Made by a program: the position numbers and the translations under genes
Shown here: piece after piece, positions 17,476 to 27,948 of the stretch
Layout: each line of letters starts with the position of its first letter
Position numbering within the stretch: the stretch's first letter is position 1
The notes under the pieces: generated by a model
Told to the model about the DNA's origin: nothing
What the model saw: only the letters and a program-made list of their open reading frames with translations
Databases searched by the model: none
Source: Methylobacterium sp. J-077
GTDB taxonomy: Bacteria > Pseudomonadota > Alphaproteobacteria > Rhizobiales > Beijerinckiaceae
Direction: 5' to 3'
DNA length: 64,000 nt
Assembly: GCF_022829365.1 (NCBI RefSeq)
Contig: NZ_JAKSYJ010000102.1
Location: forward strand, 186,001-250,000

Positions 17476-17479
17476 GGTG

Positions 17480-17671
17480 TCAGCCCCGCTTGAAGAAGGC
17501 GTCGGCCGCGCCTTGGGCCGCTTGCTTGGCCGCGCGCGCCGCCTCGATGCGGGCGATCTCTTCCCGCAGCAGCGCGATGCGCGCGTCGAGGTCGGAGAGC
17601 GACAGCGTATCGAGGGGTTGCCCGATCTCGTGGGCGACGGCCTTGCGCGGCCTGTCGTCGTCGTCTCGCAT
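17480..17671 (-). CDS. DUF1192 family small protein
   Basis: This is a 63-residue alphaproteobacterial protein: an acidic start MRDDDDRPRK, then LDTLSLSDLDARIALLREEI and a helical Ala-rich tail. The segment LSxxxLDARIxxLxxEIxR is the DUF1192 hallmark and probably forms a coiled coil. The function is unknown. A strong ribosome binding site (AGGAG) lies upstream of the ATG at 17669-17671. It sits between phosphopentomutase and the LRR-kinase gene, on the same strand, with 11 and 4 bases between them. Confidence 0.85.
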   Translation of the reverse strand: MRDDDDRPRKAVAHEIGQPLDTLSLSDLDARIALLREEIARIEAARAAKQAAQGAADAFFKRG

Positions 17672-17682
17672 GGCGCGGCTCC

Positions 17683-18903
17683 TTACAGGAATACGCGGCC
17701 GGCGCCGTCCCAGGGGAGCCCGAGATGACCCGCCAGGGTGGCGCCGATATCGGCGAACGTGTCCCGCCGGCCGATCGCCCCGGGGGCGACACTGGGGCCG
17801 AAGGCCAGGACCGGCACCTGCTCGCGGGTGTGGTCGGTCCCGGTCCAAGTCGGGTCGTTGCCGTGGTCGGCGGTGATCACCGCGAGGTCGCCGGGCTTGA
17901 GCGCCGCCAGGATCGCGGGGACGCGGACGTCGAACGCCTCCAGCTCGGCGGCGTAGCCCGGCACGTCCCGGCGATGGCCGTGCTCCGTGTCGAAATCCAC
18001 GAGGTTGACGAAGACCAGGCCGCCCTCGGGCAGGTCGGCCAGGGCGTCGAGCCCGGCTGTGAGGCAGGCCGCGTTGCCGCCCGGCTTGATCTCGCGGCCG
18101 GTGGCGCGATGGGCGAAGATGTCGCCGATCTTGCCGACGCTGACCACCGCCCGTCCCTCGGCCTCGGCCCGGTCGAGCAGGGTGCGGCCGGGGGGCGCCA
18201 CCGCAAAATCCTTGCGGTTGCCGGTGCGGCGGAAGGCCGCCTCCGCCGAGCCCACGAACGGCCGGGCGATGACCCGGCAGACCCGGTAGGGATCGCACAG
18301 GCGGCGCGCCACGCGACACAGCGCGTAGAGGCGTTCCAGCCCGAACGCCTCCTCGTGGGCGGCGATCTGGAAAACGCTGTCGGCCGAGGTGTAGCAGATC
18401 GGCTTGCCAGTTCGGACGTGCTCGGCGCCGAGTTCGTCGATGATGGCGACGCCGGGCGCGTGCCGATCCCCCAGGATGCCGGGCAGGCCGCCCTCGGCGA
18501 TCAGGGCCTCGACCAGAGCGGGCGGGAAGGCCGGCCGCGTGTCCGGGAAATGGCCCCAGGGCGCGGGCAGCGGCAGGCCGGTGATCTCCCAATGGCCTGA
18601 GGGCGTGTCCTTGCCGGCGGCCGCCTCCACGGCGTGGCCGTAGGCACCGCGCGGATTCCCGGCTGGGGCCAAGTTCGGCGGGATCCGGCCGGAGGCCCCG
18701 GCGGCGGCGAGGCCGAGCCCGAGGCCGGCGAGATGGGGCAGACGCAGCGGACCGGCGCGCAGGCCGGCCCGGTCGCCGCGCCCGATCGCGCAGGCCTCGG
18801 CGATGTGCCCGAGCGTGTCGGACCCGGCATCGCCGTAGGCGGCGGCATCCGGGGCGCCGCCGATGCCGACGGAATCGAGGACGATGAGGAGGGCGCGGGC
18901 CAC
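17683..18903 (-). CDS. deoB: Phosphopentomutase
   Basis: DeoB interconverts (deoxy)ribose 1-phosphate and 5-phosphate in nucleoside salvage. The 406-residue protein shows the alkaline-phosphatase-superfamily metal sites: N-terminal [13 protein letters not shown] with the metal Asp, [13 protein letters not shown] with the catalytic Thr, [14 protein letters not shown], and [11 protein letters not shown] near the end. I use the GTG at 18901-18903 because it gives the family start [13 protein letters not shown] and sits one base past the stop of the upstream transporter gene with a GGAG site. The upstream-most frame would overlap that gene. Confidence 0.93.
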   Translation of the reverse strand: MARALLIVLDSVGIGGAPDAAAYGDAGSDTLGHIAEACAIGRGDRAGLRAGPLRLPHLAGLGLGLAAAGASGRIPPNLAPAGNPRGAYGHAVEAAAGKDTPSGHWEITGLPLPAPWGHFPDTRPAFPPALVEALIAEGGLPGILGDRHAPGVAIIDELGAEHVRTGKPICYTSADSVFQIAAHEEAFGLERLYALCRVARRLCDPYRVCRVIARPFVGSAEAAFRRTGNRKDFAVAPPGRTLLDRAEAEGRAVVSVGKIGDIFAHRATGREIKPGGNAACLTAGLDALADLPEGGLVFVNLVDFDTEHGHRRDVPGYAAELEAFDVRVPAILAALKPGDLAVITADHGNDPTWTGTDHTREQVPVLAFGPSVAPGAIGRRDTFADIGATLAGHLGLPWDGAGRVFL

Positions 18904-18904
18904 G

Positions 18905-20542
<1,638 letters not shown>

Positions 20543-20628
20543 GGGTCCCTTATAGCGCGGCCGGGACCCTAGCCTACCCGGCCCGGGATGCGCGATGATG
20601 CGCACAGCCCGCAGCGGGAGAGTGCGCC

Positions 20629-22014
20629 ATGCCGGAACGCGTCGAAGAATTGACCGCGCGGATCTGGCAATCCTGCGCGGGCTCTTCGCGGGGTTTGCAG
20701 TCCCTTCGCATCACCGGCACCGGCGCCCTGTCCTCCGCGTTCCGGGCCACCGACCTCGCCGCGGCCTCGGTTGCGGCGGCTGGCTTAGCACTCGCGGAGG
20801 TTGCGGGCCTCGCCGGACCCGTCACGGTCGACCGGCGCCTCGCGTCGTTCTGGTTCGCGACCTCGCTGCGGCCGGTCGGCTGGCGGGTGCCGGCGCCCTG
20901 GGACCCGGTGGCCGGCGACTACCGGGCCCGGGACGGCTGGATCCGGCTCCACACCAACGCCCCGCACCACCGGGCGGCGGCCGAGCGAGTGCTCGGCGCG
21001 CAAGCCGATCGGGCCGGCATGGAACGGGCGGTTTCCGGCTGGGCCAAGGCCGAGCTGGAGGCGGCAGTTTTGGAAGACGGCGGCTGCGCGGCCGAGATGC
21101 GCGGGCTCGACGCCTGGGCGGCCCATCCCCAGGGACTCGCGGTGGCGGCCGAACCCCTGGTGGCGTTCACCCCGACTTCCGATCGGACCGCATCGCGCTG
21201 GCGGCCCCGGCCGGAGCGGCCGCTGGCGGGGCTTCGGGTGCTCGACCTGACCCGGGTGCTGGCAGGCCCGGTAGCGACCCGGTTCCTGGCCGGGTTCGGG
21301 GCGGACGTGCTGCGGATCGATGCGCCCGATTGGACCGAGCCGGCGATCGAGCCCGAGGTGACCCTCGGAAAAACCTGTTCCCGCCTCGACCTGCGCCGGG
21401 CGGCCGACCGGGCAACCTTCGAGGCGCTGCTGGCGGGGGCGGACGTGCTGGTCCACGGCTACCGCCCCGGCGCCCTCGACGGGCTCGGCTACGGCCCGGA
21501 GGCACGGCGCGCCCTGGCCCCGGGCCTGATCGACGTGTCGCTCGACGCCTATGGCTGGACCGGCCCCTGGGCCGGACGGCGCGGCTTCGACAGCCTGGTG
21601 CAGATGAGCTGCGGCCTCGCCGAGGCCGGGCAGGTCTGGCGGCAGGCCGAGACACCGGTGCCGCTCCCGGTCCAGGCCCTCGACCACGCCACCGGTTACC
21701 TCATGGCGGCGGCCGTGCTCCGGCTGCTGGCCGAGCGGCTCCAGGACGGCACCGGCGGCCAGGCCCGGCTGTCGCTGGCCCGGACCGCGGCGCTCCTGAT
21801 CGCGGCCGGCCCGGCCGAACCGGAACCGGCGCTCGCCCCCGAGACGCCGGAGGATCTCGCCCCGGAGATCGAGGCGACCTCCTGGGGCCCGGCCCGCCGC
21901 CTGCGCCCGCCGCTCACGGTGGCGGGCACGGCGATGCGCTGGGACCGGGCTGCGCGCCGGCTGGGGGACGATGCGCCGGCCTGGGCGGCGGAACCGGGGG
22001 CGGCGGGGCGGTAG
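20629..22014 (+). CDS. CoA transferase of the CaiB/BaiF (class III) family
   Basis: The 461-residue protein has a class III CoA-transferase core from about residue 200: LAGLRVLDLTRVLAGPVATR, followed by GADVLRIDAPDW and CSRLDLRRAADRATFEALLA. It moves CoA between carboxylic acids. The first 190 residues are an additional segment with a weaker second copy of the same fold, so this is the tandem-like form found in many alphaproteobacteria. A ribosome site GGGAGAG precedes the ATG. The gene diverges from the peptide ABC ATPase. The substrate is not predictable. Confidence 0.8.
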   Translation: MPERVEELTARIWQSCAGSSRGLQSLRITGTGALSSAFRATDLAAASVAAAGLALAEVAGLAGPVTVDRRLASFWFATSLRPVGWRVPAPWDPVAGDYRARDGWIRLHTNAPHHRAAAERVLGAQADRAGMERAVSGWAKAELEAAVLEDGGCAAEMRGLDAWAAHPQGLAVAAEPLVAFTPTSDRTASRWRPRPERPLAGLRVLDLTRVLAGPVATRFLAGFGADVLRIDAPDWTEPAIEPEVTLGKTCSRLDLRRAADRATFEALLAGADVLVHGYRPGALDGLGYGPEARRALAPGLIDVSLDAYGWTGPWAGRRGFDSLVQMSCGLAEAGQVWRQAETPVPLPVQALDHATGYLMAAAVLRLLAERLQDGTGGQARLSLARTAALLIAAGPAEPEPALAPETPEDLAPEIEATSWGPARRLRPPLTVAGTAMRWDRAARRLGDDAPAWAAEPGAAGR

Positions 22015-22179
22015 GAGGCGGGTTTGCCACGCGGCGCGATCGGGCGAACGCCGTCTTGGGTGTCGTTGCGACCGGACGTCGCCGCCGAAAGACCGCTCCA
22101 CACCGGGCCTGTCAGCGGACGTTCGTCCCGCCGCCTGCGCGCTGGCACCGCGCCCCTGTCCGCCTCGGCCGACGGGCGC

Positions 22180-24141
22180 TCACGTCCGCCGCCGCGGCAC
22201 CATCCGGCCGAGGATGCGCCCGAGCTGATGGGCCGAGTACGGCTTGTGCACCAGCTCGAAATCGTGCTGCCCGTCCTGCGCCAGCACGTGGCTGTAGCCC
22301 GACGCCAACAGGACCGGCAGGTCCGGCATCCGGCGTTGCAGGATCTTGGCCAGCGCGAGGCCGCCCATGCCGGGCATGACCACGTCGGAGAACACCACGT
22401 CGAAGCCGGCGCCATCGGCTCCAAGCTTCTCCAGTGCCTCCTCGGCGTTGGCGGCCCAGGTCGTCCGGTAGCCGATATCTTCCAGGATCTGGGTGGCGAA
22501 CCGGCCGACCTCGAGGTTGTCCTCGACGATGAGCACGCATTGCCCCTCGCCGGTCGGGAAGCCCTCCGAGTCGCGTGTGGTTGCCGGTAGCTCGGATGCC
22601 TCGCCATCGATCATCGGCAGGTAGAGCGTGAAGGTGGTGCCCCGGCCGGGCTCGCTCTCGACCTCGACATCGCCGCCCGATTGCTTGGCGAAGCCGAAGA
22701 CCTGGCTGAGGCCAAGGCCGGTCCCCTTGCCGACTTCCTTGGTCGTGAAGAACGGCTCGAAGATGCGGGAGACCTGGTCCGGCGCGATCCCGCTTCCGGT
22801 GTCGGTGAGGGAGACGCACGCGAACCGTCCGGGGGCGGCGGAATGCCCGCGGATGGCCGGCAGGTTGCCGGCGTTATCCAGGCGCAGGGTCAGCGTGCCC
22901 GCGCCGTTCATGGCGTCCCGGGCGTTCACCGCCATGTTGACCAGCGCGGTCTCGAACTGGCTCACGTCGGCCATCACGAAGCAGGGCTCGTCCGGGATCT
23001 CGCTCACCACGTGGATCCGAGCGCCGGTGACGGTGTCGAGCATGTCGGCGACCCCGCGAAGCCGGTCGCCGACATTGAACACCGTCGGCTTCAGGACCTG
23101 GCGACGCGCGAAGGCGAGGAGCTGGCCCGTGAGCTTGGCGGCCCGGTCGACCGTGTCGGAGACCGCGTCCATGTAGCGGACCCGGCGATCCTCGGGCAGG
23201 TCCGGCCGGCGCAGGAAGTCGACCGAGGAGCGGATGATGGTCAGCAGGTTGTTGAAGTCGTGCGCGACGCCGCCGGTCAATTGCCCGACGGCCTCCAGCT
23301 TCTGCGATTGGCGCAACGCCTCCTCGGCCCGAGCCAGCGCGGCGGCCTGCTCGTGTTCGACGGTCGTATGCCGGCCGGTCACGTAGATCTGGCCCTCCTC
23401 GAACGCGCCGGTCCAGGCGAACCGGCGAAAGCTCCCGTCCGCGTGCCGGAGCCGGTATTCGGAGGGCTCGATCAACGGCTCCGTCGTGATGCAGCTCAGG
23501 GCGGTCCGCGTCGGCTCCAGGTCATCCGGGTGGGTAAACCCGGCAAGGCTTTGCCCGACGAGGTCGGACGCCTGCCAGCCGAGCAGATCCGTCCAGGCCC
23601 CGTTCACCGCCAGGAGCGTCCCCTGCGCATCGGCGATGGCGAGGAGGTCCGGGGAAAGCCGCCAGGCCCGCTCCAGGGCACGCGCACGGTCGGCGACCCG
23701 GGCTTCGAGGTTCAGGTTGAGATCCCGCAGGGCGACCGTGGCCGCCTCCGCGATCCGGCGTGCCTCCAGCATCTCGTGCTCGTAGCGCCTGCGGTCCGAG
23801 GCGTTGAAGATGGTGATGCGGATGAAGCGCACGCCGCCCGTCGCGTCCTTGCGCACGACGGCGTTGACCAGGACCGGCAGGGTCGTGCCGTCCGCGCGCA
23901 CCAGGTCGAGAGCGACTTCGTAGAAGAAGCCCTGCATCCTCAGCAGTGGCGCGAAATGGGTCTCGTAATAGACTTTGCCGGCGATGTTGAGCAGGTCGAG
24001 GAAGCGGCGCCCGACGATCTGTCCGGCCGGGTAATCCAGCCAGGTCGCGAGGGTGTGGTTGACCTTGGAGATGCGTCCGTTCGGCAGGGCCGAGGCGTAG
24101 CCGCAGGGTGCGTTCTCGAACAGGTCCTCCAGATCCTCCAC
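22180..24141 (-). CDS. PAS-domain hybrid histidine kinase / response regulator
   Basis: The 653-residue soluble sensor has no transmembrane segment. PAS1 spans about residues 1-120 (NAPCGYASALPNGRISKVNH), a short coiled linker follows, and PAS2 covers 160-265. The kinase has phospho-acceptor H294 in GGVAHDFNNLL, then N, G1 (DTGSGIAPDQ) and G2 (GKGTGLGLSQV) boxes. A C-terminal receiver has the acceptor Asp in VVFSDVVMPGMGG (near residue 585) and Lys in LVHKPYS. The start is a GTG at 24139-24141. The gene begins 28 bases after the stop of an RsbQ-like hydrolase on the same strand, which suggests the hydrolase generates or modifies its ligand. Confidence 0.88.
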   Translation of the reverse strand: MEDLEDLFENAPCGYASALPNGRISKVNHTLATWLDYPAGQIVGRRFLDLLNIAGKVYYETHFAPLLRMQGFFYEVALDLVRADGTTLPVLVNAVVRKDATGGVRFIRITIFNASDRRRYEHEMLEARRIAEAATVALRDLNLNLEARVADRARALERAWRLSPDLLAIADAQGTLLAVNGAWTDLLGWQASDLVGQSLAGFTHPDDLEPTRTALSCITTEPLIEPSEYRLRHADGSFRRFAWTGAFEEGQIYVTGRHTTVEHEQAAALARAEEALRQSQKLEAVGQLTGGVAHDFNNLLTIIRSSVDFLRRPDLPEDRRVRYMDAVSDTVDRAAKLTGQLLAFARRQVLKPTVFNVGDRLRGVADMLDTVTGARIHVVSEIPDEPCFVMADVSQFETALVNMAVNARDAMNGAGTLTLRLDNAGNLPAIRGHSAAPGRFACVSLTDTGSGIAPDQVSRIFEPFFTTKEVGKGTGLGLSQVFGFAKQSGGDVEVESEPGRGTTFTLYLPMIDGEASELPATTRDSEGFPTGEGQCVLIVEDNLEVGRFATQILEDIGYRTTWAANAEEALEKLGADGAGFDVVFSDVVMPGMGGLALAKILQRRMPDLPVLLASGYSHVLAQDGQHDFELVHKPYSAHQLGRILGRMVPRRRT

Positions 24142-24169
24142 GTCCGGCGTTCACGGGGCGCCGGACGTG

Positions 24170-24976
24170 TCACCCACCGCTCGGTTCCCGAAGGAATTCG
24201 GCGATGGCCGCGATCGTCTCCGCAGGCGCGCTCAGGTTCGGGCAATGGCCGGTCGCGTCGAGCAGCGCGAACGCGCTGTCGGCCAAGTGGCGGTGCACGT
24301 ACGCGCCGACTTCCTGCGGTGCGATCACGTCCTCCGAGCTCTGGATGACGAGGCAGCGGGCCTTCACATCCGCGAGGTCGGCACGATTGTCGGCGAGGAA
24401 GGTCGCGCGGGCGAAGCGCTTGGCGATGTCCGGGTCCATGCGGCAGAAGCTGTTGGTCAACTCCTCGCTGAGCTCCGGACGGTCCGCGTTTCCCATGATG
24501 GTCGGCGCCATCGCCTGGGACCACCCCATGTGGTTAGTGTCGAGGAATTCGAGCAGCTCCTCCACCTGCGGGCGCGTGAAGCCGCCGACATAGCCGTCGT
24601 CGTCGAGATAGCGCGGCGAGGGACAGACCAGGACGAGGCTCGCGAACAGCTCCGGGGCCTTCTTCGCGGCGAGCACGCCGATCATGGCGCTGACCGAATG
24701 GCCCACGAACACGCCGCCGGTCACCGACAGGCCGCGGCAGAGCTCGACCACGTCGTCGGCATAGCCGTCGAGCGTGGCGTACCTCTCGACGTCATAGGCG
24801 GCCAGATCCGATCCGCCGGCTCCGATATGGTCGAACAGGATCGTGCGGTAGCGGTCCTCGAAGGCCGGCGCCACGAAGCGCCACATGTTCTGGTCGCAGC
24901 CGAACCCGTGCGCGAAGACCATGGCGGTCCCGCTGGTGCCGCCCTGCTTCACATTGTGTCGCCGAACGACGGACAA
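24170..24976 (-). CDS. RsbQ-like alpha/beta hydrolase
   Basis: The 268-residue protein matches Bacillus subtilis RsbQ in length and layout. It has HGFGCDQNMW near the oxyanion loop, nucleophile S94 in VGHSVSAMIG, D216 in SSEDVIAP and H244 in ATGHCPN, giving a full triad. RsbQ supplies a small molecule to the PAS domain of RsbP, and the plant D14/KAI2 receptors share this fold. The start is a TTG at 24974-24976, chosen because AGGGAG lies seven bases upstream and the sequence then opens as in RsbQ; an ATG at 25007-25009 adds 11 residues with no family match. It is followed by a PAS hybrid kinase gene. Confidence 0.85.
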   Translation of the reverse strand: MSVVRRHNVKQGGTSGTAMVFAHGFGCDQNMWRFVAPAFEDRYRTILFDHIGAGGSDLAAYDVERYATLDGYADDVVELCRGLSVTGGVFVGHSVSAMIGVLAAKKAPELFASLVLVCPSPRYLDDDGYVGGFTRPQVEELLEFLDTNHMGWSQAMAPTIMGNADRPELSEELTNSFCRMDPDIAKRFARATFLADNRADLADVKARCLVIQSSEDVIAPQEVGAYVHRHLADSAFALLDATGHCPNLSAPAETIAAIAEFLREPSGG

Positions 24977-24983
24977 GCCGATA

Positions 24984-24989
24984 CTCCCT
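24984..24989 (-). promoter_or_regulatory. Ribosome binding site deciding the TTG start of the RsbQ-like gene
   Basis: AGGGAG on the minus strand ends seven bases before the TTG at 24974-24976. No comparable site precedes the in-frame ATG at 25007-25009. The resulting N-terminus aligns with RsbQ from its first residues, which supports the non-ATG start. Confidence 0.6.
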
Positions 24990-25436
24990 GGAAGCCAATG
25001 GTCTAGCATGCATCTTCGGGCCACGCTTGCCCAGCCTGTCAGGCTCCCGGCGGACGAGCATGCCGACGCGCCGGGGGGGCAACGGAGACGCGGCCGTCGC
25101 CCGACCGCAGGCCGCGCGGTCATACGGGCTTACGGTTCGACCTATCCCTATCGAAGATGAGTCGCGATGGTCTCGCGACCGGCTTTCACGGTTCAGACTC
25201 CCTCACACAATGCCCGGTCATCGGGATGTATCCTCCGCACGCGACGGTGCCGCAGGGATGTCGTGACCGTCACTCGGCGCACGGCGGCAGGCGCGCGCTC
25301 CGAGCGCGGACCATCGGACCCGGGAACCGATGGTGCCACCCTCGGTGCGAGCCCTTGATCCGTCGGCGGGCAAATCCCGGGGCCGCGTCGCGGCTACGGT
25401 ATGACGGGGTGCCCATGCGGAGGGTGATCCGCCCGA
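24990..25436. other. Geneless stretch upstream of the RsbQ-like gene
   Basis: About 450 bases between the RsbQ-like start and the stop of the RidA gene. All longer frames here are shadows with no ribosome site or family match. The segment probably holds the promoter of the hydrolase-kinase pair and the 3' end of the amine oxidase operon. I see no clear terminator or repeat. Confidence 0.5.
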
Positions 25437-25934
25437 TCACGGCCGCACGGCGGTGACCTCGATCTCCACCAGCCAGCCGGGATTGGCGAGCGCCGCGACC
25501 TGGACGGCCGAGCGGGTCGGCAGGTTCGGCTGGGCCGCCGTGCCGAACTGCTCGCGGTAGGCCTCCATCAGACCGGCGAAATCCATCCGGCCGCCCTTGG
25601 CCGGGTCGCCGACCAGAAACACCGTCATCTTCACCACGTCGCGCAGGGACAGGTTCCGGCGCTTCAGGGCCGCCTCGATCGAGGCCAGGGTCGAGGCGGT
25701 CTGGGCGCGGGTATCCCCGACGGCGGCGACGGAATTCTTCTCGGCGTTGGGGTTGGTCACCGAAGGCCCGAAGCCGCTGAGATAGACGGTCGCGTGCCCG
25801 GCCGGCACCTCCACCGCCTCCGAGATCGGGAAGTCCGAGCCCGGGATCGGGTGGCGGGTGATGTCCTCGGCCAGCGCCGGCCCGGCCCACAGGGCCAGCG
25901 CCAGGGATACCGGAATCAGGGTCCGTTCGCTCAT
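25437..25934 (-). CDS. Exported RidA-family (YjgF/UK114) protein
   Basis: The 165-residue protein has a Sec signal MSERTLIPVSLALALWAGPALA, unlike cytoplasmic RidA. The mature part shows the RidA core: VYLSGFGPS, DTRAQTASTLASIEAALKRRNLSLRDVVKMTVFLVG, and the conserved Arg of LPTRSAVQVAALANPGWLVEIEVTAV. RidA hydrolyses reactive imines or enamines. The ATG at 25932-25934 overlaps the stop of the cytochrome c gene by four bases. This places it third in a coupled operon with a flavin amine oxidase, so a role in periplasmic hydrolysis of imine products is a strong inference. Confidence 0.88.
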   Translation of the reverse strand: MSERTLIPVSLALALWAGPALAEDITRHPIPGSDFPISEAVEVPAGHATVYLSGFGPSVTNPNAEKNSVAAVGDTRAQTASTLASIEAALKRRNLSLRDVVKMTVFLVGDPAKGGRMDFAGLMEAYREQFGTAAQPNLPTRSAVQVAALANPGWLVEIEVTAVRP

Positions 25935-26356
25935 GGCCGTGCCGCCTTCACATCCTCGGGGGCGACCGCGTCGCCGTACGGGTTGTCGAAATGGCTGCGG
26001 ACGTAGTTCACCACCTCCGCGACCTGGGTGTCGGTCATCATGCTCCCGAGCGGGGGCATACCGCGCAGGCCGTACAGCAGCACCGTGACGGGATAGCCGG
26101 CGCTGGCGAGCTTTGGGTTGTGCCGGAGGGCCGGATAGGCGGCCGCGCCGACCGCGCCCTCCCCCCCGGCCTGATGGCAGGCGGCGCAGACCTGGGCGTA
26201 GAGCGCCTCGCCCCCGCCCTCGGCGAAGCTCTTGCCCTCGCTCATCGCGGGGCCGGCCGACGGGATCGCCGCATGGGTGGCGTGCTCCTGCGCGGCGGCG
26301 CCGGCGCCGGTAGCGAGGAGCAGTGCCAGGGTTCGGAACATCGAAAACACGCTCAT
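25931..26356 (-). CDS. Periplasmic class I cytochrome c
   Basis: The 141-residue precursor has the signal peptide MSVFSMFRTLALLLATGAGAAA and a heme attachment motif C57-A-A-C60-H61 with VCAACHQAGGEG. The distal methionine is probably M100 in LRGMPPLGSMM. The mature size and motifs fit a small monoheme electron carrier. The ATG at 26354-26356 overlaps the stop of the amine oxidase gene by four bases, and its own stop overlaps the RidA start. It is the likely electron acceptor of the flavoenzyme, as cytochrome CycN is for nicotine oxidoreductase NicA2 in Pseudomonas putida. Confidence 0.9.
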   Translation of the reverse strand: MSVFSMFRTLALLLATGAGAAAQEHATHAAIPSAGPAMSEGKSFAEGGGEALYAQVCAACHQAGGEGAVGAAAYPALRHNPKLASAGYPVTVLLYGLRGMPPLGSMMTDTQVAEVVNYVRSHFDNPYGDAVAPEDVKAARP

Positions 26357-27948
26357 GCTGCCAGGACCCTCTTGTGAAGCCGCGTGACCGCGTCGAGCGC
26401 CGAGAGGATCGCGCCCTCCTGCCAGGCGGGGATGTACGAGGCGTGCTCGCCGGCCAGCATGATCCGCCCGTCGAGCGCGCAGAGATTGTCGTAGTGCTCG
26501 GCCCTTGCCTCGTCGGTCCAGTCGCCGGCGCAGCCCAGCGTGAACGGCACCCGGTGCCAGGCCACCGCGATCCCGGTCTCGAACTCGGTGCGGTATTGCG
26601 GGTGGATCTGGCTGCCATAGGCCACCGCCCGGCGCACCCGCTCGGCGGGGCTGAGCGCGGTGAATTCGTAGGAATTCGGCCCGTTCCAGGTATAGGCGCC
26701 GAGCAGCACGCCCTTGCCGCCCGCATTGTAGCCGGTCGACGGATACGAGATCTGGCGGATCGGCAGGTCGGTGTAGGAGATGCCGCCGAAGATGTGCTCG
26801 TCCTCCTCCCAGAAGCGGCGCTTGAACTGCAGGCCGACCTTCACCGAGGAGGCGTAGGGCACCGCGTCGATGGCGGCCTTCATCTTGGAGCCGACCTGGG
26901 TGGGGATCTGGCTCAGCACCGTCAGCGGCAGGGCGCACACGCACCAATCCGCCTGGGCCTGCCGCACCGCGCCGCCCTGGCCGAGATCCTGGTAGGTCAC
27001 CGTGACGCCGTGGCCATCCTGGGCGATCTGCGTGACCTTGGCGCCGTACCGGATCGTATCGGGCGGCAGGGCGCGGGCGAAGGCCTCACCGATCCGGCCC
27101 ATGCCGCCGACCGGCTGGAACATGGTGGTCTGGAACTCGTACAGCAGGAAGTTCTGCAGGCCGCGCCAGAGCCGCGAGGTCAGGATGTCGTGCAGCGCCA
27201 TCGGCTCGCCGTCCATCGGGCGCGCCGCGAGGCCGCCGCCGGGATCGTGGGCGTAGCCGCGGAACTCCGAGGAGTCCGGGCCGGCGCGGTAGGCGAGGTC
27301 CTTGTCGAGGCCGCCCAGCGACCGCAGCGCCTCGATCAGGATCTCCTGGTCCTCCTTGGAGACCTGCGCGTCCAGCGCGCCCTTGCGGGTGGCCTTGGCC
27401 AGGAGCTCGGCGGTGGCGCCGTCGAAATCGGTCTTGACCGTGCGGATCCGCTGCGGCGTGCCGCCGAAGCCCGCGGTGCTGTGCACGAAGGCGTTGTGGT
27501 TGAGCTGGATGAACGGCTCCAGGGCCACGCCGAGGCGGCGGCAGTAATCGAGCACGCCGTGGTGGTGGTAGGGGATCCGCCAGGGGCCGGGATTGAGGTA
27601 GAGGCCGGCGTCGAACGCGCAGCTTTGCGTGGCGCCGCCCAGTTCCGTGTAGGTGTCGCCGCCGCGCAGCGACCAGTTCCGGCCGCCGGCGCGGGTGTTG
27701 TATTCGAGGATCTGGACCGTGTAGCCGGCCCGATGCAGCTCCAGCGCCGCGGTCATGCCGGCGAGCCCGGCTCCGAGGACCAGCACCGAGGCGCCCTTAG
27801 GATCGCCGTCGAGCCGGATCGGCCCGCGATAGGGCGAGTCCTCGGCGAAGCCGAGGCTGGTCATGACCTGATAGGCCGGCGCGCTCCCGGCCGCGGCGCC
27901 GACCATGGCGATCAGCTTGCGCCGACTGAACCCCGATGCTTCTGCCAT
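26353..27948 (-). CDS. Tat-exported flavin amine oxidase/dehydrogenase
   Basis: The 531-residue protein begins with a twin-arginine signal (SGFSRRKLIAMVGAAAG), so it is exported with bound FAD. The dinucleotide motif VLVLGAGLAGMTAALELHRAG and the following TRAGGRNWS are the monoamine-oxidase FAD site; the C-terminus IMLAGEHASYIPAWQEGAI closes the cofactor pocket. It should oxidise a primary or secondary amine to the imine. I chose ATG 27946-27948 because it places the twin arginines at residues 9-10. It is the first gene of a four-base-overlapping operon with a cytochrome c and an exported RidA. The amine substrate is unknown. Confidence 0.9.
   Translation of the reverse strand: MAEASGFSRRKLIAMVGAAAGSAPAYQVMTSLGFAEDSPYRGPIRLDGDPKGASVLVLGAGLAGMTAALELHRAGYTVQILEYNTRAGGRNWSLRGGDTYTELGGATQSCAFDAGLYLNPGPWRIPYHHHGVLDYCRRLGVALEPFIQLNHNAFVHSTAGFGGTPQRIRTVKTDFDGATAELLAKATRKGALDAQVSKEDQEILIEALRSLGGLDKDLAYRAGPDSSEFRGYAHDPGGGLAARPMDGEPMALHDILTSRLWRGLQNFLLYEFQTTMFQPVGGMGRIGEAFARALPPDTIRYGAKVTQIAQDGHGVTVTYQDLGQGGAVRQAQADWCVCALPLTVLSQIPTQVGSKMKAAIDAVPYASSVKVGLQFKRRFWEEDEHIFGGISYTDLPIRQISYPSTGYNAGGKGVLLGAYTWNGPNSYEFTALSPAERVRRAVAYGSQIHPQYRTEFETGIAVAWHRVPFTLGCAGDWTDEARAEHYDNLCALDGRIMLAGEHASYIPAWQEGAILSALDAVTRLHKRVLAA

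Noticed and set aside
20595..22379. A 594-codon plus-strand frame overlapping the CoA transferase
   Set aside because: It is a shadow frame of the CoA transferase gene; translation is Arg/Gly/Pro-biased with no motif.
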